Of a stretch of DNA of 64,000 nt, positions 49,999 to 59,912 are shown piece by piece. Below the pieces are notes generated by a model that was not told the origin of the DNA, did not search any database, and saw nothing but the letters and a program-made list of their open reading frames with translations. Source of the stretch: Streptomyces sp. T12. Its GTDB lineage: Bacteria > Actinomycetota > Actinomycetes > Streptomycetales > Streptomycetaceae. Where the stretch lies: assembly GCF_028736035.1 (NCBI RefSeq), contig NZ_CP117866.1:4836001-4900000 (forward strand). Direction: 5' to 3'. The translations under genes were made by a program, and so were the position numbers. Within the stretch, counting starts at the first letter, position 1; each line of letters starts with the position of its first letter.

Positions 49999-51312
49999 AT
50001 GTCACTCGCCAGCCTGAGACGCGCCACCCGTGAGAGCGTCTCCGGGCTCCCCCGCGAGTTCTGGTGGCTGTGGACCAGCACGCTCGTCAACCGGCTCGGG
50101 GCCTTCGTCGCCACCTTCATGGCCCTGTACCTGACCCTCGACCGCGGCTACTCCGCCTCCTACGCCGGTCTCGTCGCCTCGCTGCACGGACTCGGCGGGG
50201 TGATCTCTTCCCTCGGTGCCGGGGTCATGACCGACCGGCTCGGGCGGCGGCCCACGCTCCTCGTCGCGCAGGCCTCCACCGCCCTCTCGGTCGCGCTGCT
50301 CGGGTTCATGCACGATCCCGTCGCGATCGCCGCCGTCGCGTTCCTCGTCGGCATGGCCTCCAACGCCTCCCGGCCCGCCGTGCAGGCGATGATGGCCGAC
50401 ATCGTCCGGCCCGAGGACCGGGTCCGCGCCTTCTCCCTCAACTACTGGGCCATCAACCTCGGCTTCGCCGTCTCCTCCATGGCCGCTGGTTTCATCGCCG
50501 AGGTCAGCTACCTCGCGGGCTTCCTCATCGAGGGCGGTATGACGATGGTCTGCGCGGTCGTCGTCTTCCTGAAGCTGCCCGAGTCCAAGCCGGTGGCTGC
50601 GGCCAAGGCCGCCGAGGCGGAGGTCGGGCTCGGCACCGTGCTGCGCGACCGGCGCTTCATGAGCGTCGTCGGGCTGTCGTTCCTCGTCGCCGTGATCTTC
50701 CAGCAGGGGTCGGTCGGCCTGCCCGTCGCCATGGGCGAGGCCGGGTTCACGCCCGCGGACTACGGTCTCGTGGTCGCCGTCAACGGCATCCTGATCGTCG
50801 CACTGCAGATCCCGGTCACCCGCTTCATCGAGCACCGCGATCCCGGGCGGCTGCTCGTCGTCTCGTCCGTCCTCGCCGGGTACGGCTTCGGGCTCACCGC
50901 CTTCGCCGGGTCGGTCGGCGTCTTCGCGCTCACCGTGTGCGTGTGGACCCTCGCCGAGATCGTCAACGCACCCACCCAGACCAGCCTCGTCGTACGCCTC
51001 TCCCCCGTCCACGGACGCGGCCGCTACCAGGGCATGTACACCATGTCCTGGTCCGTGGCCGCCCTGGTCGCCCCCCTGATGTCCGGCTTCGTCATCGACC
51101 GGTTCGGCGCGGAGTGGCTGTGGGGGCTGTGCGCGGTCGTCGGGACGGTGGCGGGGCTCGGGTACGGAGCGCTGATGCGGAGACTGCCGGCGGAAATGGA
51201 AACGGAGACGGGGATGGAGACGGAGACGGAAAGGGAGGCGGGGACGGGGTCAGAGGCTCCCCCGGCCGCCGAATCCCCGGCCGGAGCTCAGGCGGAGATG
51301 GGCGCGGCCTGA
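49999..51312 (+). CDS. major facilitator superfamily transporter
   Basis: A 437-residue, 12-helix MFS protein starting MSLASLRRATRESVSGLPRE. The cytoplasmic loop GAGVMTDRLGRRPTLLV between helices 2 and 3 is the MFS signature. The last 50 residues are a hydrophilic, repetitive Glu/Thr/Met and Ala/Pro tail. Probably a drug or metabolite exporter; substrate unknown. Divergent from gpmA. The gap 51313-51545 holds a CTGCCTACCGCC-type low-complexity tandem repeat. Confidence 0.85.
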   Translation: MSLASLRRATRESVSGLPREFWWLWTSTLVNRLGAFVATFMALYLTLDRGYSASYAGLVASLHGLGGVISSLGAGVMTDRLGRRPTLLVAQASTALSVALLGFMHDPVAIAAVAFLVGMASNASRPAVQAMMADIVRPEDRVRAFSLNYWAINLGFAVSSMAAGFIAEVSYLAGFLIEGGMTMVCAVVVFLKLPESKPVAAAKAAEAEVGLGTVLRDRRFMSVVGLSFLVAVIFQQGSVGLPVAMGEAGFTPADYGLVVAVNGILIVALQIPVTRFIEHRDPGRLLVVSSVLAGYGFGLTAFAGSVGVFALTVCVWTLAEIVNAPTQTSLVVRLSPVHGRGRYQGMYTMSWSVAALVAPLMSGFVIDRFGAEWLWGLCAVVGTVAGLGYGALMRRLPAEMETETGMETETEREAGTGSEAPPAAESPAGAQAEMGAA

Positions 51313-51545
51313 CGCCCACCGCCCTGCCTGCCGCCCACCCACCGCCCTGCCTACCGCCCTGCCTACCGCCTGCCCCCCACCCTGCCGGCCGCCTGCCCAC
51401 CTCACCGCCCACACCCCCGCCAGCCGCTCCGCCAACCGCCCCGCCAGCCGCTCTTCTCCGACTCCCGCCTCCGTCGAGGCAAGCGCGGGGTATACAAGAA
51501 GTCGCGGTGCGGGGGCCGTTGGGGCCGCTGGGGTGGGAGACAGGC

Positions 51546-54047
51546 ATGTCCGACAGTTCTGAGGTGATCTTCGTCAGTCATGCCGGGCCCGACGGCCAGT
51601 GGGCGGAGTGGGTGGCATGGCACCTCCAAGAGGCCGGGTACGAGGTCGAGTTGGACCTCTGGCACTGGCGTACCGGCGACGACTTCGTCAAGAAGATGAA
51701 CGAAGCCCTCAAGCGGTGCTCCGCTGCCGTCGCCCTGCTGTCACCCGCCTACTTCGCCCCGGGCCGCTACACCGAGGAGGAGTGGACCGCCCTGGTCGCC
51801 CGGCGCGATCGCTTCATCCCCGTGGTGGTCGAGCCGTTGCAGCAGGACCATCTGCCGGCCGTCCTCACCCCGCGGCTGCGCAAGGACCTCCACGACCTGG
51901 ACGAGGCCGACGCCCTCGCGGCGCTCCTCGAGGCGGTACGCGGACCCGCCCTCCCCACCCGCAAGCCCGACTTCCCCGGCAAGCGCACCGCGAAATCGAG
52001 ATCCCGACGGCGTAAGGCTCCGGTCGGCCCCCAGCCCCGTTTCCCGTCCGACACCTCCGACCCCGAGGTGTGGGACGTACGGCAGCGACGCCGCAACCCG
52101 CACTTCACCGGCCGCGACGTCGTCATCGAAGAGGTACGCCGCAAACTGCTCGCCGAACGCCAGGCCGCCGTCCAGGCGCTCAACGGAACCGGCGGCATCG
52201 GCAAGACCCAGGTCGCGCTGGAGTACGTCTACCGTTTCGCCGGCCAGTACGACCTCGTCTGGTGGGTGGACGCCGAGCAGGGCGAACAGGTCCCCGCCCG
52301 CTACGCCGAACTCGCCGCCCGCGTCGGCGTGGCCAAGCCGGACGCCGGTGTCGAGGTCAACGCGCGGTACGCCATGGAGTACCTGCGCACCCACGACCGT
52401 TGGCTGATCGTCCTGGACAACGCGGAGGATCCGCAGCAGCTGCGGACCTGGCTGCCGGAGGGGCAGGGGCATGTGCTGATCACGGCCCGCAATCCGGACT
52501 GGCGCAAGGTCGTGCCGCGACTCCAGCTGGGGGTGTTCAGCCGCGCCGAGTCACTGGACTACCTCACCGCTCAGCTGCCCACCCTCAACCCCGAGCACGC
52601 CGACGCACTGGCCGACGCGCTCGGCGACCTGCCGCTGGCGCTGGCGCAGGCGGCGGGCGTGATGAGCGAGGGGATGCCGCCGGAGCAGTACGTGCGGGTG
52701 CTGCAGACGCACACCGCCAAGCTTCTCGATCGCGGTGAGGTGTACGACTACCCCGCCTCGCTCGCGGCCACGGTCACCATCGCCACGGACCGCCTCGACG
52801 CCGACCACCCGGAGGCCACCGCTGTGCTGCGGCTCGCGGCCTTCCTTGGGCCCGAGCGGATTCCGACGGCTTGGCTGGTGGCGGGGCGGGCGGAGCTGAC
52901 GACGGTTCCCACAGACCCGGACGACGTCCTGTGGCCGCAGAGCGCGCTCAATCCACTGGCGCGGTACGGGCTGGCCGTGGTGGGCCCGGACGCGTTTCAG
53001 GTGCACCGGCTGACGCAGGCCGTGGTGCGTGACAGGACCGGCAGCGAGGCGACGGGTGCACTGCGCGACGACGTGGCCGTTCTGCTGACCGCCCTCGATC
53101 CGGGTGATCCGGAGCTGCCCGAGACGTGGCCGGGGTGGACGACGCTCACACCGCATCTGACGGCAACGCTCCACTTCACGAGTGACCGGGCAGAGCTGCG
53201 CCCCATGCTGCTGAGGGCCGCCGTGTACCTCGTACGAAGCGCTCAGCCCCACGTCGCCCGCGACCTTGCCACCACGCTTCGCGAGGCATGGGCCGCTTCC
53301 CTGTGCGAAGACCATCCGGACACACTGCGCGCCGCTCACATGGTGACCTGGGCTCTGGACGGCATGTGGGCCCATGAGGAGGCCCTCCCCCTCGTCCAGA
53401 ACGTCCTGGAGCGGCGCCGCAGGGTTCTGGGCGACGACGATCCGGAGACGCTCAGTTCGGCGCATGACCTCGCCGTCACCCTGGGGCACCTGGGCAGGAA
53501 CGCCGAGGCGTACATGTTGCACGAAGACCTCCTGGCAACGCGCAGGGCAAAGCTCGGCGAGGATCATCCCGACACGCTCGCCTCCGCTCACGGTTGCGGT
53601 GGCACCCTGGCCGAGCTCGGTCGGCATGACGAAGCCCGCCGCACACTGACGGACGTCCTGGAACGACGCCGGAAAGTTCTCGGCGACGACCACCCCGCCA
53701 CCTTCCACACCGAGGTGAACGTAGCCGTCGTTCAGGGCCGCCTCGGTCGGCATGACGAAGCCCGCCGCGCACTGACGGACATCCTGGAACGACGCCGGAA
53801 AGTTCTCGGCAACGACCACCGCGACACCTTCATCTCCGCTCGTTTCCTCGCCAGCGCTCTGTTCTACCTGGGCCGGTACTCCGAGGCGGAACGCCTTCAG
53901 AAGTCCACGAGACTCCGCGTTCGCGAAACCCTGGGAGTCGACCACCCCCTGCACGGCAGGCTCACCGGCGACCTGATCGAGACGCTCCAAGCCCAGGGCA
54001 AGACCCACGAAGCCCAGAAGCTGACAAAGAAAGCCCGCCACCACTGA
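51546..54047 (+). CDS. TIR-NB-ARC-TPR protein (bacterial NLR-like)
   Basis: An 833-residue STAND protein. TIR domain at residues 5-135 (EVIFVSHAGPDGQWAEWVAW start; acidic TEEEW near the predicted active site), a basic linker, NB-ARC NTPase with Walker A LNGTGGIGKTQVALEY (about 212-227), Walker B RWLIVLDNAEDP (about 284), and a GLPLAL-type GDLPLALAQAAG (about 360), then about six kinesin-light-chain-like TPR repeats of 42 residues (590-825; ERRRKVLGDDHP recurs). Start at ATG after GGGAGACAGGC. A sensor (TPR)-switch (NB-ARC)-effector (TIR) layout suggests an anti-phage or signalling role. Confidence 0.85.
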   Translation: MSDSSEVIFVSHAGPDGQWAEWVAWHLQEAGYEVELDLWHWRTGDDFVKKMNEALKRCSAAVALLSPAYFAPGRYTEEEWTALVARRDRFIPVVVEPLQQDHLPAVLTPRLRKDLHDLDEADALAALLEAVRGPALPTRKPDFPGKRTAKSRSRRRKAPVGPQPRFPSDTSDPEVWDVRQRRRNPHFTGRDVVIEEVRRKLLAERQAAVQALNGTGGIGKTQVALEYVYRFAGQYDLVWWVDAEQGEQVPARYAELAARVGVAKPDAGVEVNARYAMEYLRTHDRWLIVLDNAEDPQQLRTWLPEGQGHVLITARNPDWRKVVPRLQLGVFSRAESLDYLTAQLPTLNPEHADALADALGDLPLALAQAAGVMSEGMPPEQYVRVLQTHTAKLLDRGEVYDYPASLAATVTIATDRLDADHPEATAVLRLAAFLGPERIPTAWLVAGRAELTTVPTDPDDVLWPQSALNPLARYGLAVVGPDAFQVHRLTQAVVRDRTGSEATGALRDDVAVLLTALDPGDPELPETWPGWTTLTPHLTATLHFTSDRAELRPMLLRAAVYLVRSAQPHVARDLATTLREAWAASLCEDHPDTLRAAHMVTWALDGMWAHEEALPLVQNVLERRRRVLGDDDPETLSSAHDLAVTLGHLGRNAEAYMLHEDLLATRRAKLGEDHPDTLASAHGCGGTLAELGRHDEARRTLTDVLERRRKVLGDDHPATFHTEVNVAVVQGRLGRHDEARRALTDILERRRKVLGNDHRDTFISARFLASALFYLGRYSEAERLQKSTRLRVRETLGVDHPLHGRLTGDLIETLQAQGKTHEAQKLTKKARHH

Positions 54048-54053
54048 CCCCCG

Positions 54054-54506
54054 TCACGGATGCATCCGCGCCCCCTTCACCACCTTGTCCACCGCATTCC
54101 GCGGCCCGTACACCGCCAGCCCCACCAGATCCAACTCCCCCGTCGACACCGCCCGCACCGCCGCCCGGTTGTCCCGGTCGTTCCCCGTGCCGAACAAGTC
54201 GGAGGTGAACACGGCCCGCGGCAGCGCCCGCGACAGCACGCGCGCGTGCGCCGCTGTCAGGGTCTCCTTCGTGCCCTCGAAGACCAGCACGGGCTGCCGG
54301 AACATCGGCAGATAGCCCACCCCGTCCGCGTCCTCGTACGGCTCCCCGATCGCCTCGGGAACCTGAGTCCCCAGCCCGCTGACCAGGAACGCGGTCACGT
54401 TCAGCCGCTGCCACGGCTCCAAGTCCTCCCGCAGCAGTACGGCGATCTTCGTGTCGAATCGGATGGGTTCGGTGCTCGTGTCGCTCGGGTCGCTCGTGTC
54501 GCTCAT
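54054..54506 (-). CDS. DUF2000 family protein
   Basis: A 150-residue protein starting MSDTSDPSDTSTEPIRFDTK. The DUF2000 core is IAVLLREDLEPWQRLNVTAF, FLVSGLGTQVPEAIGEPYED and VLVFEGTKETLTAAHARVL. A peptidyl-tRNA hydrolase-like fold of unknown function. It diverges from the AraC-type gene 50 bases away, so that regulator may control it; it converges on the TIR gene with 6 bases between stops. Confidence 0.82.
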   Translation of the reverse strand: MSDTSDPSDTSTEPIRFDTKIAVLLREDLEPWQRLNVTAFLVSGLGTQVPEAIGEPYEDADGVGYLPMFRQPVLVFEGTKETLTAAHARVLSRALPRAVFTSDLFGTGNDRDNRAAVRAVSTGELDLVGLAVYGPRNAVDKVVKGARMHP

Positions 54507-54555
54507 ACGACGAGACTGCCGACCGCCGTACGACCTCGTCTTGTACGTTCTTTGC

Positions 54556-55362
54556 ATGGCCGCCGCACGGAACCGCCAGGAAGTCTCCGCGTGGCGCCCC
54601 TCCGTCCCGGGCGTCACCGAGGTCTTCCACGCCCACTTCACCGAGTACGCCTACCCGATGCACGTCCACGAGGCCTGGACGCTGCTCATCGTCGACGACG
54701 GCGCCGTGCGCTACGACCTCGACCGGCACGAGCACGGCACCCCGCACGACACCGTGTCCCTGCTGCCGCCGCACGTCCCGCACAACGGCTCCCCCGCCAC
54801 CCCGGACGGCTTCCGCAAGCGGGTGTTGTACCTGGACAGCAGCCGGCTGGGCGAGGACCTGATCGGCCGGGCCGTGGACTCCCCCGACCTGCGCGACCCC
54901 GTACTGCGGCTGCGCGTCGGCCGGCTGCACACCGCCCTCGCCCAGCCCGGCGACGAACTGGAGGCGGACAGCAGGCTGACCCTCATCGGCGACCGGTTGC
55001 GCGCGCACCTGCGGCCCGAAGCCGCCACGCACGTCCCACGGCGCGACCCCGCCCTCGCCCGTCGGCTGCGCGAGCTTCTCGACGAGCGCGTTGTGCAGGG
55101 CCTCGCCCTTGAGGAGGCGACCGGGCTCCTGCACGCCCATCCCGCCCATCTCGTACGGTCGTTCAGCACCGCCTACGGCATCGCCCCGCACCAGTACCTG
55201 ATGTCCCGCCGTGTCGACCGCGCCCGGCGGCTGCTCCTGGAGGGCCGGTCACCGGCCGACGTGGCCACCGCGACCGGGTTCTACGACCAGGCCCATTTCA
55301 CCCGGCACTTCAGGAAGCTGGTGGGGGTGCCGCCGGGGCGCTATCGCAGCAGCGCGCGCTGA
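54556..55362 (+). CDS. AraC family transcriptional regulator
   Basis: A 268-residue regulator: an N-terminal cupin-like ligand domain (HAHFTEYAYPMHVHEAWTLL, His-rich) and a C-terminal double HTH ending ATATGFYDQAHFTRHFRKLVGVPPGRYR. Divergent from DUF2000, its likely target. Confidence 0.88.
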   Translation: MAAARNRQEVSAWRPSVPGVTEVFHAHFTEYAYPMHVHEAWTLLIVDDGAVRYDLDRHEHGTPHDTVSLLPPHVPHNGSPATPDGFRKRVLYLDSSRLGEDLIGRAVDSPDLRDPVLRLRVGRLHTALAQPGDELEADSRLTLIGDRLRAHLRPEAATHVPRRDPALARRLRELLDERVVQGLALEEATGLLHAHPAHLVRSFSTAYGIAPHQYLMSRRVDRARRLLLEGRSPADVATATGFYDQAHFTRHFRKLVGVPPGRYRSSAR

Positions 55363-55404
55363 GCGCCGTACATCAGAGCGCCGTACAGCACCCGAGCTCT
55401 GAAT

Positions 55405-55905
55405 TCAGTCGGCGGGGCGCTGGGTCAGGTGGGTGAACGCGTCCAGGTTGCGCGTCGACTCGCCGCGCGCCACGCGCCACTCGAACTCCTTGCGGATCGC
55501 GGAGGCGAAGCCCAGTTCGAGGAGGGTGTTGAAGGCGCCGTCCGCCGCCTCCAGGACCTGGCCGAGGAGGCGGTCGATCTCGTCGGGGGTGACCGCCGAC
55601 AGCGGGAGCTTGGCGGTGACGTAGATGTCGCCGAGCCGGTCGACGGCGTAACTCACGCCGTACAGCTTGAGGTTGCGCTCCAGGAGCCAGCGGTGGACGC
55701 CGGGCTCGTTCTCGTCGGGGTGGCGGATGACGAAGGCGTTCAGCGAGAGGGAGTGGCGGCCGACGAGCAGGGAGACCGTCGTCGACAGCTTGCGGGTGCC
55801 GGGGAGTTTGACGACGTAGTTGCCGGGGGCGGGGCTCTCCCACTCCAGTTCGGCGTCCTTGAGGGCTCCCTCGACGATCTGCGCCGCCTTCTGTGCGTCA
55901 GCCAT
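55405..55905 (-). CDS. YbjN domain-containing protein
   Basis: A 166-residue protein starting [20 protein letters not shown]; type III secretion chaperone-like YbjN fold ([40 protein letters not shown]). In streptomycetes it always follows mshA, and the two frames overlap by 8 bases here. Function unknown, possibly related to redox or stress. Confidence 0.85.
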   Translation of the reverse strand: MADAQKAAQIVEGALKDAELEWESPAPGNYVVKLPGTRKLSTTVSLLVGRHSLSLNAFVIRHPDENEPGVHRWLLERNLKLYGVSYAVDRLGDIYVTAKLPLSAVTPDEIDRLLGQVLEAADGAFNTLLELGFASAIRKEFEWRVARGESTRNLDAFTHLTQRPAD

Positions 55906-57235
55906 GGTGGGAGCGTACGCGACGCCGGTGGGCGTGGGTCGCGGCCACGTAGACGTCCGCCGTGGCGGCGGCCGCGGTGTCCCAGCCGAAGGACAGGGCG
56001 TGCCGGGCCGCGGCCTCGCCCATCCGGGGGGACAGGTGCGGGTCGTCGGCGAAGGCGTGCAGCACGCGCGCGTAGTCGGCCGGGTTGTGGCCCTGGACCA
56101 GGAAGCCGGTACGGCCGTCGCGGACCGCCACCGGCAGGCCGCCCACCGCTGCCGCCAGCACGGGTGTGCCGGCCGCCTGTGCCTCGATGGCCACGAGGCC
56201 GAAGGACTCGCTGTACGACGGCATGACCAGCAGCGATGCCGCCCGGAACCAGTCCGCGAGCTGCTCCTGGCCGACGGGCGGGCGGAACCGTACGACATCC
56301 GCGATGCCCAGGCGGGCGGCCAGCTTCTGCAGGCCCTCCGGTTTGGCGAGGCCGCTGCCGCTGGGGCCGCCGACGACCGGGACGAGGATGCGGGAGCGGA
56401 GGTGGGGGTGCTCGTCCAGGAGGACGGCCACGGCGCGCAGGAGGATGTCCGGCGCCTTCAGGGGCTGGATGCGGCCCGCGAACAGGGGGATCAGGGCGTC
56501 CTGCGGGAGGCCGAGGCGGGCTCGGGCGGCGGCTCGGCCGTCGGCGGGTGAGAAGCGGTCGAGGTTCACGCCGGGGTGGACTACGGCGACCTTGTCGGGG
56601 GCGGCGGCGTAGTGCCGTACGAGTTCGTCGGCTTCCTCGGCCGTGTTGGCGATGAGGCGGTCGGCGGCCGTGACGATCTGGGTCTCGCCGATGACTCGGG
56701 CGGCGGGTTCGGGGGTGTCGCCGTCGGCGAGGTTGGCGTTCTTGACCTTGGCCATGGTGTGCATGGCGTGTACCAGGGGGGCGCCCCAGCGCTGGGCCGC
56801 CAGCCAGCCGACGTGGCCGGAGAGCCAGTAGTGGGAGTGGACCAGGTCGTAGTAGCCGGGTCGGTGGCCGGCCCAGGCCTGCATCACGCCGTGGGTGAAG
56901 GCGCACAGCTGGGCCGGGAGGTCCTCCTTGTTGAGTCCCTCGTACGGGCCCGCATCGATGTGGCGGACGAGGACGCCGGGGGCGAGCTCCACGACGGGCG
57001 GGAGGTCTGTGGCGGTCGTGCGCGTGAAGATCTCGACCTCGATGTTGATCGCGGCGAGGCGCTGCGCGAGCTCGACGATGTAGACGTTCATGCCGCCGGC
57101 GTCGCCGGTGCCGGGCTGGTGGAGCGGTGAGGTGTGTACGGAGAGCATGGCGATGCGGCGGGGGCGGCGGTGCAGGCGCAGCCGGTGGGGGGCGGCCTGG
57201 GAGCGACGCCCGAGCCTGCCGACGTACTGGCTCAC
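55898..57235 (-). CDS. mshA: D-inositol-3-phosphate glycosyltransferase
   Basis: A 445-residue GT4 enzyme. GTG start at 57235 gives [20 protein letters not shown] as in other streptomycete MshA proteins. Motifs: [48 protein letters not shown], and [19 protein letters not shown] (EX7E). It transfers GlcNAc from UDP-GlcNAc to inositol-3-phosphate, the first step of mycothiol synthesis. The 258 bases before it are shared with the divergent methyltransferase. Confidence 0.94.
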   Translation of the reverse strand: MSQYVGRLGRRSQAAPHRLRLHRRPRRIAMLSVHTSPLHQPGTGDAGGMNVYIVELAQRLAAINIEVEIFTRTTATDLPPVVELAPGVLVRHIDAGPYEGLNKEDLPAQLCAFTHGVMQAWAGHRPGYYDLVHSHYWLSGHVGWLAAQRWGAPLVHAMHTMAKVKNANLADGDTPEPAARVIGETQIVTAADRLIANTAEEADELVRHYAAAPDKVAVVHPGVNLDRFSPADGRAAARARLGLPQDALIPLFAGRIQPLKAPDILLRAVAVLLDEHPHLRSRILVPVVGGPSGSGLAKPEGLQKLAARLGIADVVRFRPPVGQEQLADWFRAASLLVMPSYSESFGLVAIEAQAAGTPVLAAAVGGLPVAVRDGRTGFLVQGHNPADYARVLHAFADDPHLSPRMGEAAARHALSFGWDTAAAATADVYVAATHAHRRRVRSHHG

Positions 57236-57493
57236 GTGGCGTTCCTCCTCGCTGCGGGCATGCCGGACGGAGGGTGCTCGCGCCCTCCACGGCGGTGCAA
57301 CGCTGGAGGGAGGGGTTCCCATTCCTGGTGGGGCGGTTTTTGCCGAGGTATTACCGGGGGTCGCTCAACTGTTCGGTGGTGGGGGGCGTTGTGCCTTCGG
57401 CGATTGGGCCGGGGATGCCTGCGGGTGCGTTGTGGGGCAGGGCCGTGCCGGGGGGTGGCATCCCGCCTGACGACGACACTTACCCTCGTATGC

Positions 57494-58312
57494 ATGACCT
57501 CCCGTGCCTCCGCCCGACCCGTGGGCACCGTCACGCGGGGGACCACCAATCCCAATCGGCTGCGCCGTATGGACCGCTGGATCGCCCACGCGCACGGTGC
57601 GGAGCTGCGGCGGGCCGCCGATCCTGTCGCGGTCGATCTCGGGTACGGCGCCGCTCCCTGGACTGCCGTGGAGTTGCTCGGTCGGCTGCGGTCCGCCGCA
57701 CCCCGGGTGCGTGTGGTCGGTGTGGAGATCGAACCGGCGCGGGTCTCGGCCGCGAAGCCGTATGAGCGGGAGGGGCTCGTGTTTCGGCACGGGGGGTTCG
57801 AGATTCCCGTCTCGCAGCGGCCGCTGCTCGTGCGGGCGGCGAATGTGCTGCGCCAGTACGAGGAGGGCGAGGTCGCCGGGGTCTGGGAGCGGCTGTGTGC
57901 GCGGCTCGCGCCGGCCGATCCGGGGGCCGGATCCCGTGGGGGGCTGCTCGTCGAGGGGACCTGCGACGAGATCGGGCGTCGGCATGTGTGGGTCGCGCTC
58001 GGGCCGGAGGGGCCGCGTACGGTGACCTTCGCGACGCGGCTGGGCTCGCTGGAGCGGCCCTCGGACCTCGCCGAGCGGCTGCCGAAGGCGCTCATCCATC
58101 GCAATGTTCCCGGCGAGCCGGTTCATGCCTTCTTGCGCGACTTCGACCGCGCCTGGGCCGCTGCCGCGCCCTATGCGTCGTACGGCGCACGCCAGCGATG
58201 GATGAGGGCGGTACGGGATCTCGCCGTCGACTGGCCGGTGGCGGACGGGCCGGTGCGGTGGCGGCAGGGTGAAGTGACCGTGCGGTGGGAGGCGTTGGCG
58301 CCGCGCGTCTGA
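57494..58312 (+). CDS. class I SAM-dependent methyltransferase-like protein
   Basis: A 272-residue protein starting MTSRASARPVGTVTRGTTNP. AVDLGYGAAPWTAVELLGRL is motif I of a Rossmann methyltransferase, VRVVGVEIEPARVSAAKP motif II. No target-defining domain. Divergent from mshA, an arrangement that is conserved in Streptomyces by memory. Substrate unknown. Confidence 0.8.
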   Translation: MTSRASARPVGTVTRGTTNPNRLRRMDRWIAHAHGAELRRAADPVAVDLGYGAAPWTAVELLGRLRSAAPRVRVVGVEIEPARVSAAKPYEREGLVFRHGGFEIPVSQRPLLVRAANVLRQYEEGEVAGVWERLCARLAPADPGAGSRGGLLVEGTCDEIGRRHVWVALGPEGPRTVTFATRLGSLERPSDLAERLPKALIHRNVPGEPVHAFLRDFDRAWAAAAPYASYGARQRWMRAVRDLAVDWPVADGPVRWRQGEVTVRWEALAPRV

Positions 58313-58487
58313 CTCCGCGAGATGGAGGGGAACGATCTCCGGGAGTCGTTCGTCACAAAGGCGGGGAGATCGTCATGACGGGGAGGAACGGGGGGAAGTA
58401 GACCTCTGTCACTTTGCGCGCCGACATGGCACGATCCCCCGGACGCTCGTAAGTTACTGACGGGACATCAGTTTGGGGGCAACAGGT

Positions 58488-59582
58488 ATGGGTTCGGGCA
58501 AGCGCGGCCTGATCACTGCAGCTGTGACCGTCGTCTGTGCGGTCACCGTGCTCGCGGCGCCAGGCACGGCGTTCGCGGCACCCTCCCCCTCCCCCACCCC
58601 TTCACCGAGCGCCTCGACCTCCTCGGCCTCCTCGGCCGCCGTGTCGACCAAGGACCTTGAGGCCGTTCGCCAGCGGCTCGAGGAGCTCTACCACGCCGCG
58701 GCCGTCGCCACCGACGAGTACAACGCCGCCGAGGAGGCGGCCGAGAAGCAGTCCGCCGAGATCGTCGCGCTGGCGAAGAGCATCGTCAAAGGGCAGGAGC
58801 GGCTGGCCGAGTTGAAGAAGCGGGCCGGGGCCGCGGCCGCCGCGCAGTACCGCTCCGGCGGGCTGCCCGACGAGGCGAAGCTGATGCTCAGCGACGACCC
58901 GCAGGCGTTCCTCGACGGCACGGGCCGGGTGCTGCAGGGCCAGCGCGCCACCAAGGGGCTGCTCGCGGAGATGACCCGCATCCAGCAGGACTTGGAGCTC
59001 TACGCCAAGGACGCCTCCGCCCAGTGGAAGAAGCTGGAGGCGGGCCGCAAGGCCAAGGCCGCCGCCCAGAAGAAGATCGAGAAGCAGATCAAGGCGGCCG
59101 AGCAGCTCGAATCCCGGCTGGAGAAGGAAGAGAAGGAGCGCCTCGCCGAGCTGGAGAAGGCGGCCGCCTACAAGGCCCAGACGGCCTGGCTGGACTCCGG
59201 CATCCTGCAGGACATCAAGGGCGAGGCATCCGAACAGGGGCGCAAGGCCGTCGAGTACGCCACGGAGCAGCTGGGCAAACCGTACGAATGGGGCGCCGAG
59301 GGGCCGAAGACGTACGACTGTTCCGGGCTTACGTCACAGGCCTGGGCCAGCGCCGGGCAGGGGATTCCGCGGACCTCGCAGGAGCAGTGGAAGCAGCTGG
59401 AGCGCATCGACGTCGAGGACATGCGCCCCGGCGACCTCATCATCTACAACGACGACGCCAGCCATGTGGCCATGTACATCGGCGACGGCGCCATCATCCA
59501 CGCCCCGCGCCCGGGGCGGACGGTGACGGTCGCGGGGGCCGGCTCGATGCCGATTCTCGGGGTGGTTCGACCCGATGCGTGA
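58488..59582 (+). CDS. secreted NlpC/P60 peptidoglycan endopeptidase
   Basis: A 364-residue protein: signal peptide (MGSGKRGLITAAVTVVCAVT ... AFA-AP), a Pro/Ser linker, a long coiled coil (about residues 50-245), and a C-terminal NlpC/P60 domain with catalytic Cys in KTYDCSGLTSQAW (about 282), His in DASHVAMYIGDG (about 329) and His in IIHAPRPG. Cleaves peptide cross-links of the cell wall. RipA/CwlO-like architecture, needed for growth or division. Confidence 0.9.
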   Translation: MGSGKRGLITAAVTVVCAVTVLAAPGTAFAAPSPSPTPSPSASTSSASSAAVSTKDLEAVRQRLEELYHAAAVATDEYNAAEEAAEKQSAEIVALAKSIVKGQERLAELKKRAGAAAAAQYRSGGLPDEAKLMLSDDPQAFLDGTGRVLQGQRATKGLLAEMTRIQQDLELYAKDASAQWKKLEAGRKAKAAAQKKIEKQIKAAEQLESRLEKEEKERLAELEKAAAYKAQTAWLDSGILQDIKGEASEQGRKAVEYATEQLGKPYEWGAEGPKTYDCSGLTSQAWASAGQGIPRTSQEQWKQLERIDVEDMRPGDLIIYNDDASHVAMYIGDGAIIHAPRPGRTVTVAGAGSMPILGVVRPDA

Positions 59583-59912
59583 GGATTCTCCGGCGCACGA
59601 GGATTCCCTGACAAGTGAGGATTCAGGGCACCTTGTGACACCTGCCGCGACACCTGACGTGACCCCGGCCACGTGACCCACCGCACGTCCCTTCGACCCC
59701 CAAACGCCGGCCGAACGTGACGTTCGTCATCCCTGGCTCTCTTCCGCCCTGTCCAACTGCGGTAGGGAACGCGGCATATGACAGTGGCCGACGCCCACGC
59801 GGCGTGGCCCACACCATTCCGTTGCGCCGCCGACTACCGCTATGGTCCCCGTCGGTGGATCGAGGTCCCTCGTTCACACCATGCCCTCGGGGGGAGGGAA
59901 GGAACTCAAACG
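59583..59912. promoter_or_regulatory. intergenic region before the response regulator/phosphatase gene
   Basis: 330 bases without a gene; contains CACGTGACCC/GTGACGTTCG-type half-repeats but no clear promoter. The frame of the downstream gene is open here, but the first part has no ribosome binding site. Confidence 0.45.

Noticed and set aside
50064..51545. Extending the TIR-NB-ARC-TPR gene upstream to about 1,327 codons
   Set aside because: The extra part overlaps the MFS gene in another frame and is Arg/Pro-rich; the TIR domain begins right at ATG 51546.
51313..51545. CTGCCTACCGCC tandem repeats as a CRISPR-like array
   Set aside because: Short contiguous low-complexity units without unique spacers and no cas genes anywhere in the window.
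58313..58487. A c-di-AMP (ydaO-type) riboswitch before the NlpC/P60 gene
   Set aside because: Such riboswitches occur before some Streptomyces wall hydrolases, but the 170-base leader here lacks the long conserved two-fold fold.
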